This document shows positions 55,276 to 64,000 of a stretch of 64,000 nucleotides of DNA, in pieces. Origin of the DNA: Lachnospiraceae bacterium 10-1 (lineage in GTDB: Bacteria; Bacillota; Clostridia; Lachnospirales; Lachnospiraceae); the NCBI GenBank assembly GCA_000403495.2, contig KE159810.1:1012951-1076950 (forward strand), in the 5' to 3' direction. Each line of letters begins with the position of its first letter. Position 1 is the stretch's first letter. A program made the translations under genes and the position numbers. Under the pieces are notes generated by a model that was not told the origin of the DNA, did no database searches, and was given only the letters and a program-made list of their open reading frames with translations.

Positions 55276-57144
55276 TTATTCATAATATGGAAACTGGGAT
55301 ATTCTCAGGGCAGTTGCGCCAAAAGGAATCAGCTCTATTGTTTTTTCCACACCTGTTATCTCCACCGGACTGACTGGCGGCGCATCAGCACTGTTATGAT
55401 ACATGTTCCATTGTTCTAATTGTTTTGCTTTAAGGTAAATCTTAGAGGAGGGATTTTCTTTTGAATATGGATTTTCCACCTCTGTACCTTTCACATACAC
55501 AGGTGTATCCTTCCTGTTGATTGCATAATTCCAGGTCTCAGCAGTAGAAACGCTGTAGTCACAAATTCCCATGCATTCTTTTTCCACATGCCACTTTTCT
55601 TCCAAATTTAATCCGTAAAGTAAGCATCCTCTTTCAACAGCCTGACTTTTATGAAACCATTGAGATAAGCGTATCTCCATTGGGAATCTAACTGCTATTG
55701 TATCACCGCTGCCAAAAAAACCTTCCACAACGAAAAAGCTTCCTTCCACTCTCTTATTTTTTCTGTTATCAACTGTAATTTCAGGCTGCCTGCACCATTG
55801 GGGAATCCGTATCTTTAAGCAAAAGCAGCAATCTGCATTTATAACATGATAAGTTAAAGTCTCCTCAAATGGATACTTTGTATTCAGCTCAATCTGTACT
55901 TCTTTTTGTGAAATCAGCGTATGTACTTTGCTTGGTGCAAAAACCATGGAAACAAGGGTATTTTTTTGTTTAAACCATAGACTGTTTACCAATTTAGGCC
56001 ATCCCTGGTGCATATTTGCTGTGCAGCATCCAAAATTAGGTTCCAGACCAAATAAATTTGAGGTATTATCATTGTTAAACCAGTTACGCTTTTGGTCAGA
56101 TATTAAAACCTGATTTGCCTGCTGTAAATATTGATGGGCCATATAGTTTTCCGTAATTGCAGCAGGATAGGCATTGTAAGCAATCTTTTCGAGCCGGTCT
56201 GCCAGCTTTGCTTCTCCTGTAATTTCCAGCATTGTTTCCAGGCTGAACATAAGCTCAACAACCGCACACAGCTCCGAACCCTGAGAAGGCGAAGCACCGC
56301 TTAAATGCTCATCTCCATTTACTGTTCCGGATGCCACGCCATGAAACTTTGTCAATGTATCAACTGCTTCAACCGCAATACCGCACTTTCTTAAATCTTC
56401 GTCAAAGCAGCCTTCCAGCGCCGGATACTTTAGTCCCATCACAACATTAACTACATGAGTTTCATGGTATTTCATCAACTTTAGTATTTCTGAATTTTGA
56501 TATTTACTTAATTCCTCCCAGTTATAATAATATGCAGTAGGATAAACAAAGGGAAAATTATCAAACAGCTCTGTCCAGTTAAGCGCCTGACAGCGCAGTT
56601 TATTTTGCAATTTTAAAAGCCATTTTTGTGGTTTATATTCATATACCCATTTAATACAATATAAAACTTCGCCAACCCTTGCTTTTGCCCATTCACTTAC
56701 CGGCTTATTTTCTATGGAATTTGAAATATACCTTAAATATCTCTCAATAAATGCAAATGTTTCTTCTTTTTTCTCTATTTCATAATATTGCCTCAAAACT
56801 TTCAACATGATAAATCTTGACCAGTAATCATCCATAGAATTTTGCGGCCCAAAATTCCCGTCTTCTCTTTGACTATTTAAAGTCCAACGTATAAACTTTA
56901 AACAGATTTCCCACTTTTCCTGATCTTTCAAATAATAAGAGAGGGGAAGCAGTCCATCCAAATAATAGGGTGCTCTCTCCCAGCTTTCTCCAGTTCCTCC
57001 CAGCCATCCGGAATAGCTTCCCACACTGTCCCATTTTTCAAAAAGCTGCCCCGAAAGCCCTTGCATCTGAAGCTCCATTTGAGCTTTCAGCCACCCACAT
57101 GGTTCTATTTCAGGCAATTCTAACCGTTTGAATTCTTTTTTCAC
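55276..57144 (-). CDS. GH127-family beta-L-arabinofuranosidase-like protein
   Basis: This 622-residue enzyme has the (alpha/alpha)6 barrel of GH127. The zinc/cysteine site is seen as GSELCAVVEL and FGCCTANMHQGW, matching the Glu-x-Cys and Cys-Cys of known beta-L-arabinofuranosidases. No signal peptide is present, so it acts inside the cell on imported sugars. GTG 57144 follows GAGGA; an ORF from 57210 is less likely because it would overlap the upstream gene. It is part of the Lpl-type locus. Confidence 0.88.
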   Translation of the reverse strand: MKKEFKRLELPEIEPCGWLKAQMELQMQGLSGQLFEKWDSVGSYSGWLGGTGESWERAPYYLDGLLPLSYYLKDQEKWEICLKFIRWTLNSQREDGNFGPQNSMDDYWSRFIMLKVLRQYYEIEKKEETFAFIERYLRYISNSIENKPVSEWAKARVGEVLYCIKWVYEYKPQKWLLKLQNKLRCQALNWTELFDNFPFVYPTAYYYNWEELSKYQNSEILKLMKYHETHVVNVVMGLKYPALEGCFDEDLRKCGIAVEAVDTLTKFHGVASGTVNGDEHLSGASPSQGSELCAVVELMFSLETMLEITGEAKLADRLEKIAYNAYPAAITENYMAHQYLQQANQVLISDQKRNWFNNDNTSNLFGLEPNFGCCTANMHQGWPKLVNSLWFKQKNTLVSMVFAPSKVHTLISQKEVQIELNTKYPFEETLTYHVINADCCFCLKIRIPQWCRQPEITVDNRKNKRVEGSFFVVEGFFGSGDTIAVRFPMEIRLSQWFHKSQAVERGCLLYGLNLEEKWHVEKECMGICDYSVSTAETWNYAINRKDTPVYVKGTEVENPYSKENPSSKIYLKAKQLEQWNMYHNSADAPPVSPVEITGVEKTIELIPFGATALRISQFPYYE

Positions 57145-57154
57145 ACATAATTCC

Positions 57155-58105
57155 TCACTTTTTATCCCAGTCTGTAAACAGTTCATCTCCATCATGGATA
57201 TAAAGTCCAACCTGCTCTACTGCCGCCTGGCGTCCATTTGCCCACAGCAGCCATTGCCCGTCCATATGCATAACCCAGGGCTTATATACTGCTTCAACAT
57301 CCCAGCTTCCCTCTGGTCCTCCTGCTATAATTGGATTATTCGGATATCTTTGCCAGCCTGTAATTCCATCCTTCGATCTGGCAACATTGATAGTGGCCTT
57401 ATACATATCTTCAAAACCAATGTAAAACATATAATACCAATTATCCATAAAAATAATCTGGCATGCAGATACAATTTCCTTTTCCCAGAAGTTTTTAGGT
57501 TCAGGCCTGAAAACAGGATTCCGGCTGCTTCTCATCCAATGAATTCCATCTATGCTTTCTGCATATCCAATTTGATCCGGCTCCCAAAAGCCTCCTGCAG
57601 AATACCACATTCTGAAAATATTTCTGTTTTTATCCCAAATAACAAAAGGACACATCAGGTTTGTTTTTTCCCATGTTTCTTCCGGCTCCATGACAGGTTC
57701 TTTTCTTCTTTTAAAGTGAATGCCATCATCGCTTTCCGCAAATCCGATGCAGGATCTTCCACTGCTCATGCGTTCCCCTGCGCCTAAAAATTTCATGCCT
57801 GTATACCACATAAAATATTTGCCATCTTTTTCAATTACTATCTGCCTGTTAACGTCATCCTCCCATCCGGTAGAAAAATCAGGCGGCAGAACAATTGTAG
57901 GCTTGCTCCAGTGTACTCCGTCAACTCCTTCCACAAAAGCAATACTATTTGTAGATCTCCATGACAAATACATTCTCAGCTTTTCCTTAACTTTGATAAC
58001 GGTTACATCAAATGTCTCTCCATAGTCATTTCTAAAAACAGGATTATTTTTATATCTGCGCCAATTTCCCTGACAACCTATTCTGGTTAAATCTTGATCT
58101 ATCAT
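57155..58105 (-). CDS. Five-bladed beta-propeller glycosidase-like protein A
   Basis: This 316-residue protein has repeated W/YKNNPVFR, D-x-V-x-K and MWYSAGG strands of a GH43/32/130 type five-bladed propeller. Conserved acids include D in TFDVTVI, D/E in WDVEAVYKPWVM and E in MEPEETW. It is a clear paralogue of the next upstream gene. There is no signal peptide, so action is cytoplasmic. The exact family and substrate are unknown; arabinose or fructose linkages are plausible because of the GH127 neighbour. Confidence 0.8.
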   Translation of the reverse strand: MIDQDLTRIGCQGNWRRYKNNPVFRNDYGETFDVTVIKVKEKLRMYLSWRSTNSIAFVEGVDGVHWSKPTIVLPPDFSTGWEDDVNRQIVIEKDGKYFMWYTGMKFLGAGERMSSGRSCIGFAESDDGIHFKRRKEPVMEPEETWEKTNLMCPFVIWDKNRNIFRMWYSAGGFWEPDQIGYAESIDGIHWMRSSRNPVFRPEPKNFWEKEIVSACQIIFMDNWYYMFYIGFEDMYKATINVARSKDGITGWQRYPNNPIIAGGPEGSWDVEAVYKPWVMHMDGQWLLWANGRQAAVEQVGLYIHDGDELFTDWDKK

Positions 58106-58128
58106 TTATCCATTTCTCTCCTTATTCC

Positions 58129-59139
58129 TTATAGTCCCAGCTCCATGCCCTGGTGAATCAAAGCGCCAATCCTTTTATTGCCCCTGGCACATCCGGTATA
58201 ATAACAGATCCACTTATTATCTTTTTTAAGAACCACAGGACGGTAAACTGCTTCAACATCCCATGCACCAAACTGCCCGCCTGATACGATAGGATTTGAC
58301 GAATGTCTGATCCAGTTATGGATTCCATCTTCAGACTTTGCCATACAAATTCTTGCCTTAAATGCATCCTGCCATGCTGTGTAAAACATAAGATATCCTT
58401 CTTCTGTTTTTACAACATGACAAGCCCCCACTCTTTCCTTTTCAAGCACACTTTTATCATTTTTCATAATTGGATTTTCCGAAACCTTTGTCCAATTGTC
58501 ACCATCAGGGCTGACTGCATATCCAATAGCCAATGGCTTTTCAATATCTCCCGCCGAGTACCACATTTTAAAAAGTGATTCCTTTTCATCATAGATAACA
58601 CATGGATAGCAGACTGCATTGTGTTCCCACAAGCAGTCAGGCTCAAGCACAGGAGTTCTCGAGGCCATCCAGTTGATTGCATTATTACCCGTTGCGTGTC
58701 CTATCACAGCCCTGTCATAATCATCACTAACCGCATCATATCTTTTTCCTGTATAAAACATATGGTACTTTCCCTTGGCAAATAATACAAAAGGCTGACA
58801 CACTGCTGCCTCCCATTTTAATTCAGGCCGCCGAATCAATGAATACCCATAGTCTCCACCATCTGAATAAAATGTATTTCCTATTACATACGCTTTTGAT
58901 TCTGTATTTTCGTCTGTCACGCCATCCTCTGCAAATGGCCGGAAGTCCAAAGCATTTTCACACACTGCCACCAATATTTTCTTTAAAAACCGATGAGTAT
59001 AGTACATGTGATATTTGTCTCCAACGGGCAGTACCATTGCATCTGAAACTTCACCTATCCTTTCTCCAATTACCGGATTATTTTCATACCTTCGCCATCC
59101 GGCATAACATCCTATTTTTCCCGGATCATATGCTCTCAT
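58129..59139 (-). CDS. Five-bladed beta-propeller glycosidase-like protein B
   Basis: This 336-residue paralogue of protein A has GCYAGWRRYENNPVIGERIGEVSDAMVLPVGDKYHMYYTH at the start and GAWDVEAVYRPVVLKKDNKW near the end, each with a counterpart in A. The two differ in the middle, hinting at different bonds or substrates. ATG 59139 follows AAAGGAAAA; a GTG at 59157 is an alternative. It follows the binding-protein gene. The family could be new or an unassigned GH43/GH130 group. Confidence 0.8.
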   Translation of the reverse strand: MRAYDPGKIGCYAGWRRYENNPVIGERIGEVSDAMVLPVGDKYHMYYTHRFLKKILVAVCENALDFRPFAEDGVTDENTESKAYVIGNTFYSDGGDYGYSLIRRPELKWEAAVCQPFVLFAKGKYHMFYTGKRYDAVSDDYDRAVIGHATGNNAINWMASRTPVLEPDCLWEHNAVCYPCVIYDEKESLFKMWYSAGDIEKPLAIGYAVSPDGDNWTKVSENPIMKNDKSVLEKERVGACHVVKTEEGYLMFYTAWQDAFKARICMAKSEDGIHNWIRHSSNPIVSGGQFGAWDVEAVYRPVVLKKDNKWICYYTGCARGNKRIGALIHQGMELGL

Positions 59140-59198
59140 TTTATTTTCCTTTCCCACAACAGATCCCTGGGAAATTCTAAGGACCTGATTGCTTACTT

Positions 59199-60800
59199 TT
59201 AATTTTTAGATTCTATATATTCGGCCACCTGTCTGTTCATCTCGTCAATAACTTTTTGAATACCTGCCTCTTCAAGGCTCCTGGAAAACTCCTCAAGTAC
59301 AGCGTCAACATCATCTGCCATTCCCATATTAAGCAGTGTATAATAACGGTCGTTTAATGTACTGATAATTGCAATTTCCGTACTTACCGGTGCCGGATCA
59401 AATACAAATGCATCCAAAACGTGATGTGTGATCATTGCCCCATAGCTATCCATGATCTGCTTATAGGAATCATCTAGTGACGTAGGATTTTCCACATACT
59501 CTGTACGAGTCAGTTCTTCATTTGTCCATCCCCAGTTGCAGTTTGCATCTACGCCATAATCAGAATTTTTATCCAGCAGCTTATATTGGTCATCTCCCAC
59601 TGCTTCCCAATGGACGCCTTCTATTCCCAATCTTGCTAAATCGTAAATTTCCGGATTTGTATATAGTTCATTTAGAACCATCATCGCACGCTCTTTATGA
59701 TTACTATTAATATTGATAGCCATTCCGTTATTTGTATAAGGATAAACCTTTTGAGCCACCTCCGGTGCAAAATCAATCATTCTGCAGTTCCAGTCCGGAT
59801 GCTCATTATCTGCTATTCTTCCATAAGTCAATTGATTACTGGGATTCCAGGTCATAACAGCAGATTTTCCATTTAAAAAATTATCCTGCTTTTCATCCTG
59901 GGAATTTTGGGAATCTGCTGACCAATATCCTTTTTCATACATTTCCTTCATTTTATGACAATAGTTTGTAAATTCATCCCAGTTTAAAATATAACGGACT
60001 TCCACATCATCAGGATCTGTATAATGATACATAAATAATTTATTGTCATCCCCACTTATCGGCGAGAATCCTAAAGTTCTCCACTCATACAAATCCTGAA
60101 ACTCGCCGCCGCCAGTTCCCAATGCAGAAATGCCCTGCTCATTTTCACATACTGCATCCAAAAAACTTTCTAATTCCTGCCGGCTGGTAATTTCCTCTAC
60201 ATTATATTTTTCAAGAAGGTCACCTCTTACCAACAAATTGCCACCGCTTGCAAATTCATTTTTATAGCATGGGATCATATAATCCTTACCGCCGATTTTA
60301 GCCTGATCCCACGCATCTTCCGGTACTACTGCTTTAATATCCGGCGCGTAAGTAGAAACAAATTCATCCGTTATTTCATAGAAACCGCCCATATTTGCTG
60401 TCTCGCTGTAATGCGCCCAGCCAGTTGCAGTGAAGATCAAATCAAATTTTTCGCCTGATGAAAACAATAAAGAATATTTCGTATCATGTTCCGACCATGA
60501 TAAAAAGTCAACTTCCAATGTTGCATTTACATTTTCCTGCAGCTTTTTATTAATTTCGTCATATACCTGATCAAAATCGGGCGTTCTGTCACCTATTAAA
60601 TACATTCTCAAAACAACAGGTTCCGAAATATCATTTCCCCGATATGCCATTTCCCCCTGTGTTTTGCCTGTGCCATTCTCCTGGGAAACACTTTCTGCCG
60701 GTGCTTCTGAAGAATTGTCATTTTTTTGTCCACATGCTGTCAGTGCCATTGTTGTCAGCATAGTTAGCGCCAACAAAATTGAAACCATTTTCCTCTTCAT
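59199..60800 (-). CDS. Lpl-type extracellular solute-binding lipoprotein
   Basis: This 533-residue binding protein has a lipobox in TMLTTMALTACGQKN. It has the size and pattern of the LplA/DUF3502 group that takes up complex plant or mucin oligosaccharides (PVVLRMYLIGDRTPDFDQVYDEINKKLQENVNATLEVDFLSWSEHDTKYSLLFSSGEKFDLIFTA). AAAGGAGGG precedes the start. It forms a unit with two permeases upstream and glycosidases downstream. Confidence 0.9.
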   Translation of the reverse strand: MKRKMVSILLALTMLTTMALTACGQKNDNSSEAPAESVSQENGTGKTQGEMAYRGNDISEPVVLRMYLIGDRTPDFDQVYDEINKKLQENVNATLEVDFLSWSEHDTKYSLLFSSGEKFDLIFTATGWAHYSETANMGGFYEITDEFVSTYAPDIKAVVPEDAWDQAKIGGKDYMIPCYKNEFASGGNLLVRGDLLEKYNVEEITSRQELESFLDAVCENEQGISALGTGGGEFQDLYEWRTLGFSPISGDDNKLFMYHYTDPDDVEVRYILNWDEFTNYCHKMKEMYEKGYWSADSQNSQDEKQDNFLNGKSAVMTWNPSNQLTYGRIADNEHPDWNCRMIDFAPEVAQKVYPYTNNGMAININSNHKERAMMVLNELYTNPEIYDLARLGIEGVHWEAVGDDQYKLLDKNSDYGVDANCNWGWTNEELTRTEYVENPTSLDDSYKQIMDSYGAMITHHVLDAFVFDPAPVSTEIAIISTLNDRYYTLLNMGMADDVDAVLEEFSRSLEEAGIQKVIDEMNRQVAEYIESKN

Positions 60801-60921
60801 TTTTTCCCTCCTTTTGTCCCTTAAGAAGTAATTTTCTTATATGAAAATTATATGTTTTTCAAATTTTAGCTTCAATTCGCATTTATCCTAAACATAATTT
60901 TTGTTCTTATCACACAATATA

Positions 60922-60953
60922 CAACGTTTCACCTTTTTCAATGCGCAACGTTG
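60922..60953 (-). repeat. Inverted repeat between permease and binding-protein genes
   Basis: CAACGTT (60922-60928) pairs with AACGTTG (60947-60953). It lies within the 160-bp gap and may regulate the level of downstream mRNA. Confidence 0.5.
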
Positions 60954-60962
60954 CTTTTTTGC

Positions 60963-61847
60963 TTATCCTTTAACTGCACCTATGGTTATTCCCTGAACAA
61001 AATATTTTTGTACAAAGGGATAAGCAAATATAATGGGACCTGTAACCACCACCGTAAGCGCCATCTTTAACGACTGGGTAGGTAAATTAAATGCTGCTGC
61101 CACAGCTCCTCCTGATGCGCTTGATAATATTTTTCTATATGCCTGAATATTATTGATCTGTTGATATAAAAAATATTGCAAAGGATACATTTTATCATTT
61201 GATATATACAACATTGCATTATACCAGTCATTCCAATATGCCAAAGCTATAAACAGCCCCACTGTCGCCAATGCAGGTTTTATTAGCGGCATGATTACTT
61301 TAAACAGCATTAGAAAATCTCCACATCCATCAATTTTTGCAGCATCAACAAGAGACTCCGGTATGGCTATCATATAGCTTTTCATTATCAGCAGATTATA
61401 AACATTAAAAAGTAAAGGAAGCAGCAACGCCAGATAACTGTTCTTAAGTCCGAGATAACTTGTCATTAAAATATAAATGGAAACCAAGCCTCCACTGAAA
61501 AGCGTAGTGAAATAAAAGAAAAAGGAAAACCCATTTCTCCAGGCAAAATCTCTTCTTGAAAGTACATATGCTGTCATCGTCTGCAGCATCAATCCTAATG
61601 AAGTACCCGCAATTGTAAGCCCTATTGTTACCAGATATGCCTTTCCTACAACTTGGGGCGACTTAAAGACAGCCTTGTATGCATCCAGAGAAAACTCTTT
61701 TGGAAATAATCCAAATCCCTGCAGAGAAATGACCTCTTCTGCTGTAAATGAAGCGGAAAAAACCATTAAAAACGGAATCAGACATAGTATAGCAATAAAC
61801 CCGCAAAAGCAATATGAAAATATATTTAATTTTAAGCTAGATTTCAT
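60963..61847 (-). CDS. Lpl-type permease (YtcP/LplC-like)
   Basis: This 294-residue permease has six helices. The EAA loop is LVDAAKIDGCGDFLMLFKVIMPLIKPA, and it ends GITIGAVKG, typical of the C component. ATG 61847 follows AAAAGGAG; a longer reading from 61886 overlaps the upstream gene. It completes the importer with the B component upstream. Confidence 0.93.
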   Translation of the reverse strand: MKSSLKLNIFSYCFCGFIAILCLIPFLMVFSASFTAEEVISLQGFGLFPKEFSLDAYKAVFKSPQVVGKAYLVTIGLTIAGTSLGLMLQTMTAYVLSRRDFAWRNGFSFFFYFTTLFSGGLVSIYILMTSYLGLKNSYLALLLPLLFNVYNLLIMKSYMIAIPESLVDAAKIDGCGDFLMLFKVIMPLIKPALATVGLFIALAYWNDWYNAMLYISNDKMYPLQYFLYQQINNIQAYRKILSSASGGAVAAAFNLPTQSLKMALTVVVTGPIIFAYPFVQKYFVQGITIGAVKG

Positions 61848-61860
61848 TTTATTTCTCCTT

Positions 61861-62784
61861 TTAAAAAAGTGTATAGTCTTTATCATAAAGAGAGACCAGT
61901 TTATTTGCTATTACTACTGTAATAAAACAAAGGACTGACTGGAAAAAACCGGATGCTGCCGACATACCAATGTCGTTATTGTATATCAGCGCCCTGAATG
62001 TATAAGTATCAATCACATCCGTAGCATCATATAAAATTCCATTTGATCCTACCAGATTATAAAACAAGTCAAAATTTCCTTTAAAAATACCTCCAACAGC
62101 TAATAAAACAAGTACGATAATCGTTGGCCTTACCATCGGTATCGTTATTTTAAAAATTCTCTGCACTTTACTTGCCCCATCAATTTGAGCTGCCTCATAA
62201 ATTGATGGATCAATGCCCATAATAGATGCCAGATACAAAATAGATCCATAACCTACATTTTTCCATGCATTGAAAAAAATGATTATGACCGGCCAAATAT
62301 ACGGAATATTATAGATATTTACTTTTTCTCCACCCAAAAAGGCAATTAATTTATTGACCACCCCATAATCATAGCTTAAAAAATTGAAAGAAATAACTGA
62401 AACCACTACCCAGGAAATAAAGTATGGCAAAAACATAATAGACTGAGCTGCTTTCACAAAATATTTATTTTTAATTTCCACTAGTAATATGGCAACCGTT
62501 AACTGCAAGATATTGTTAATAATTATAAAGGCTGTGTTATAAAGCAGTGTGTTTCTTGTAACTGTAAACGCCTGTCCTGAATTGAAAAAGAATTTAAAAT
62601 TATTAAGCCCGTTCCAGGGACTTTTAAATATTCCGTCTATATAGTTGTACTTTTTAAAAGCAAGTACAATTCCACCCATTGGAATATAATTAAACAATAT
62701 AACATAAATTACTGCTGGAAGAAGCATAAGCAGCAAGATTTTGTATTTTTTTAAGTCCTTTAAAAACCTTTTCCCCTTATTCAT
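61861..62784 (-). CDS. Lpl-type permease (YteP/LplB-like)
   Basis: This 307-residue permease has six helices. The start KYKILLLMLLPAVIYVILFNYIPMGGIVLAFKKYNYIDGIF is diagnostic for the B component. The EAA loop is IYEAAQIDGASKVQRIFKITIPMVRPT. It overlaps the LacI gene by 8 bp, so regulator and importer are made together. Confidence 0.94.
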   Translation of the reverse strand: MNKGKRFLKDLKKYKILLLMLLPAVIYVILFNYIPMGGIVLAFKKYNYIDGIFKSPWNGLNNFKFFFNSGQAFTVTRNTLLYNTAFIIINNILQLTVAILLVEIKNKYFVKAAQSIMFLPYFISWVVVSVISFNFLSYDYGVVNKLIAFLGGEKVNIYNIPYIWPVIIIFFNAWKNVGYGSILYLASIMGIDPSIYEAAQIDGASKVQRIFKITIPMVRPTIIVLVLLAVGGIFKGNFDLFYNLVGSNGILYDATDVIDTYTFRALIYNNDIGMSAASGFFQSVLCFITVVIANKLVSLYDKDYTLF

Positions 62785-63787
62785 ATATTTTTCTCCTCTT
62801 TACTTCTGTCGACTTTCTCAAATGAATCTCATAATTTGAAAGTGTTTTAGTAGGAACCTTATTTCCCTTTATTAGTTCTAGAAGAATTTTACCTGCATGA
62901 ATTCCCTGTTGTACTGCATTTACGCTGATTGACGTGATTGGCGGATTATGCATTTCCATATAAATACTGTCATGCATGGAGGCCACCCTTATATCTTCCG
63001 GAATCTTAAAACCATATTCCTGTAATTTATTCACCACCTTCATGCAAAGCGCATCATCTGTGCATACCACACATTCTACCCTGTTATCAACTATCTTCAT
63101 CATCACTCTGTCCAGTTCCATTACACTGTTTACATTTTGGAAAAACAGTTCCGAATTCGTTACGCCAATTCTTTTTTGCACCGTATTCAAAAATCCCTCA
63201 CATCTGTAATGATTCACCATATTGTTGCTGTCAGCAGATACTAATGCAATATTGTTTTCCCCCTGATTCAGCAAAATTGCTGCCAACTCAATTCCTGATT
63301 GCATATGATTACTGTCTACCTGTATAACCGAAGCATCATCAACAGATCCCACCAATACGAAAGGTATTCTTTCCCGTTTCAAATATTTGATCAGATTATC
63401 CTTAACCGGATTATAGGTTAATACGAACCCCTCAACTTTGCGCCTGTCCAGCAAATGCTTTACCTTAGAAATATCTCCGTCCTTTTCCGTAACATAAAGT
63501 GTGTCATATCCGTTCTTTTGAAAATATTCATAGGCGCCGTCTAAGCAGCTTTGAAAATAGGAGGTTTCCGTTATAATTACATGAGCGGGCAGAATTACAC
63601 CAATATTTTTACTATTGCATTCATTTTCCCGGGTTTTTATAATTGCATCCTGGTTTTCAAGGTATCTGAAAACTCTGTCTTTTGTCTCCTGTTTTACCCT
63701 TCCTCTTCCAGATAAAGCCCGAGAAATTGTACTTTTAGAAAGCCCCAACGCCTCTGCAGCTTCCGCCAGTTTCAATTCTCTTTTCAT
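62777..63787 (-). CDS. LacI-family repressor
   Basis: This 336-residue regulator has an N-terminal LacI helix-turn-helix (KLAEAAEALGLSKSTISRALSGRGRVKQETKDRVFRYLEN) and a periplasmic-binding-like sugar domain (IGVILPAHVIITETSYFQSCLDGAYEYFQKNGY ... VASMHDSIYMEMHNPPITSISVN). It leads the importer/GH127 unit. The palindrome TTATGATCATAA at 63878-63889 about 90 bp upstream is a candidate operator for self-control. Confidence 0.93.
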   Translation of the reverse strand: MKRELKLAEAAEALGLSKSTISRALSGRGRVKQETKDRVFRYLENQDAIIKTRENECNSKNIGVILPAHVIITETSYFQSCLDGAYEYFQKNGYDTLYVTEKDGDISKVKHLLDRRKVEGFVLTYNPVKDNLIKYLKRERIPFVLVGSVDDASVIQVDSNHMQSGIELAAILLNQGENNIALVSADSNNMVNHYRCEGFLNTVQKRIGVTNSELFFQNVNSVMELDRVMMKIVDNRVECVVCTDDALCMKVVNKLQEYGFKIPEDIRVASMHDSIYMEMHNPPITSISVNAVQQGIHAGKILLELIKGNKVPTKTLSNYEIHLRKSTEVKRRKIYE

Positions 63788-63877
63788 CTTGTCTCCATAT
63801 TCAATTTTTATTTTGTGGAAATATATACATATAAAAGAAAACCTAAATATTACTAATTCAGGTTTATAAGAAAATTA

Positions 63878-63889
63878 TTATGATCATAA
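63878..63889. promoter_or_regulatory. 12-bp palindrome upstream of the LacI gene
   Basis: TTATGATCATAA is a perfect palindrome 90 bp before the LacI gene. LacI-type repressors bind such dyads; binding here is inferred from position only. Confidence 0.45.
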
Positions 63890-63965
63890 CTTAAAGGACA
63901 TATTCATTATATCTGAACTAAAGTTCCATGTCAATTACTTCTGACGGTATTACTCTTTGCAATAA

Positions 63966-63992
63966 CCGTCCTGGGATGATGCCCCAGGACGG
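63966..63992. terminator. Hairpin at the right edge
   Basis: CCGTCCTGGG (63966-63975) pairs perfectly with CCCAGGACGG (63983-63992) with a 7-nt loop. The flanking gene lies outside the window, so its role as a terminator is likely but cannot be confirmed. Confidence 0.6.
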
Positions 63993-64000
63993 CTGCCTGC

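Overview
The window looks like the chromosome of a spore-forming, strictly fermentative member of the Firmicutes, most likely Lachnospiraceae. The grounds are AT-rich DNA, strong AAGGAGG ribosome binding sites, bacillus/clostridium-type operon orders (rpsF-ssb-rpsR; gdpP-rplI-dnaB), pyruvate formate-lyase with its activase and a 2[4Fe-4S] ferredoxin, an Na+-type ATP synthase c subunit, an NhaC antiporter, and cell-wall/spore enzymes (CwlD, SleB-like, GH18). The genus cannot be named from what is visible. No rRNA, tRNA or CRISPR array was recognised.

Layout. 1-2075: start of the atp operon on the minus strand (AtpZ-like protein, AtpI-like protein, atpB, atpE, first codons of atpF), with three hairpins between atpE and atpF. 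2250-6053: acetyltransferase, DUF402 protein, SleB-type wall hydrolase, rpiB, tsaC/ywlC. 6121-12892: a cwlD-type germination amidase gene cut in two by a 6.06-kb element (6680-12742). 13001-18658: GH18 protein, small proteins, mecA, NhaC antiporter, DUF1858 protein. 19094-23819: pyruvate formate-lyase encoded in pieces (core, Cys-containing mini-paralogue, separate glycyl-radical domain), a regulator/DUF2975 pair, pflA and a ferredoxin. 23874-36443: MerR-like regulator, dnaB, rplI, gdpP, an ABC-2 exporter, a membrane-anchored unknown, rpsR-ssb-rpsF, DUF951, sirtuin, YdcF-like protein. 36522-41218: a Bce-type peptide-sensing/resistance module. 41354-63787: carbohydrate region with an ABC importer divergent from two GH94 phosphorylases, two AraC regulators, a C39-like peptidase, a GH13 glucosidase, and a GH127 plus paired beta-propeller locus with an Lpl-type importer and LacI regulator.

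Main discovery candidate. The two cwlD pieces stop and resume at a shared 5-bp CATGG inside the DAGHG zinc motif. Joining them there restores DAGHGGTDPG in frame and gives a 237-residue enzyme with all expected zinc/catalytic residues (H51, E66, H130, E195). The inserted DNA encodes a large serine recombinase beside one end, a 46-codon coupled ORF, an XRE regulator and a CotH / VTC-domain / DUF4956 cargo set. The two element ends carry matching inverted arms (TCCGCAA / TTGCGGA) centred on the core, as expected of a serine-integrase attP. This has the design of skin-like elements that interrupt sporulation genes and may be excised in the mother cell. Excision itself is inference.

Second candidate. 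Pyruvate formate-lyase lacks its C-terminal glycyl-radical domain, which is supplied by an 80-residue protein two genes downstream. Each piece has its own ribosome binding site, so this looks like a genuinely split enzyme rather than a sequencing error.
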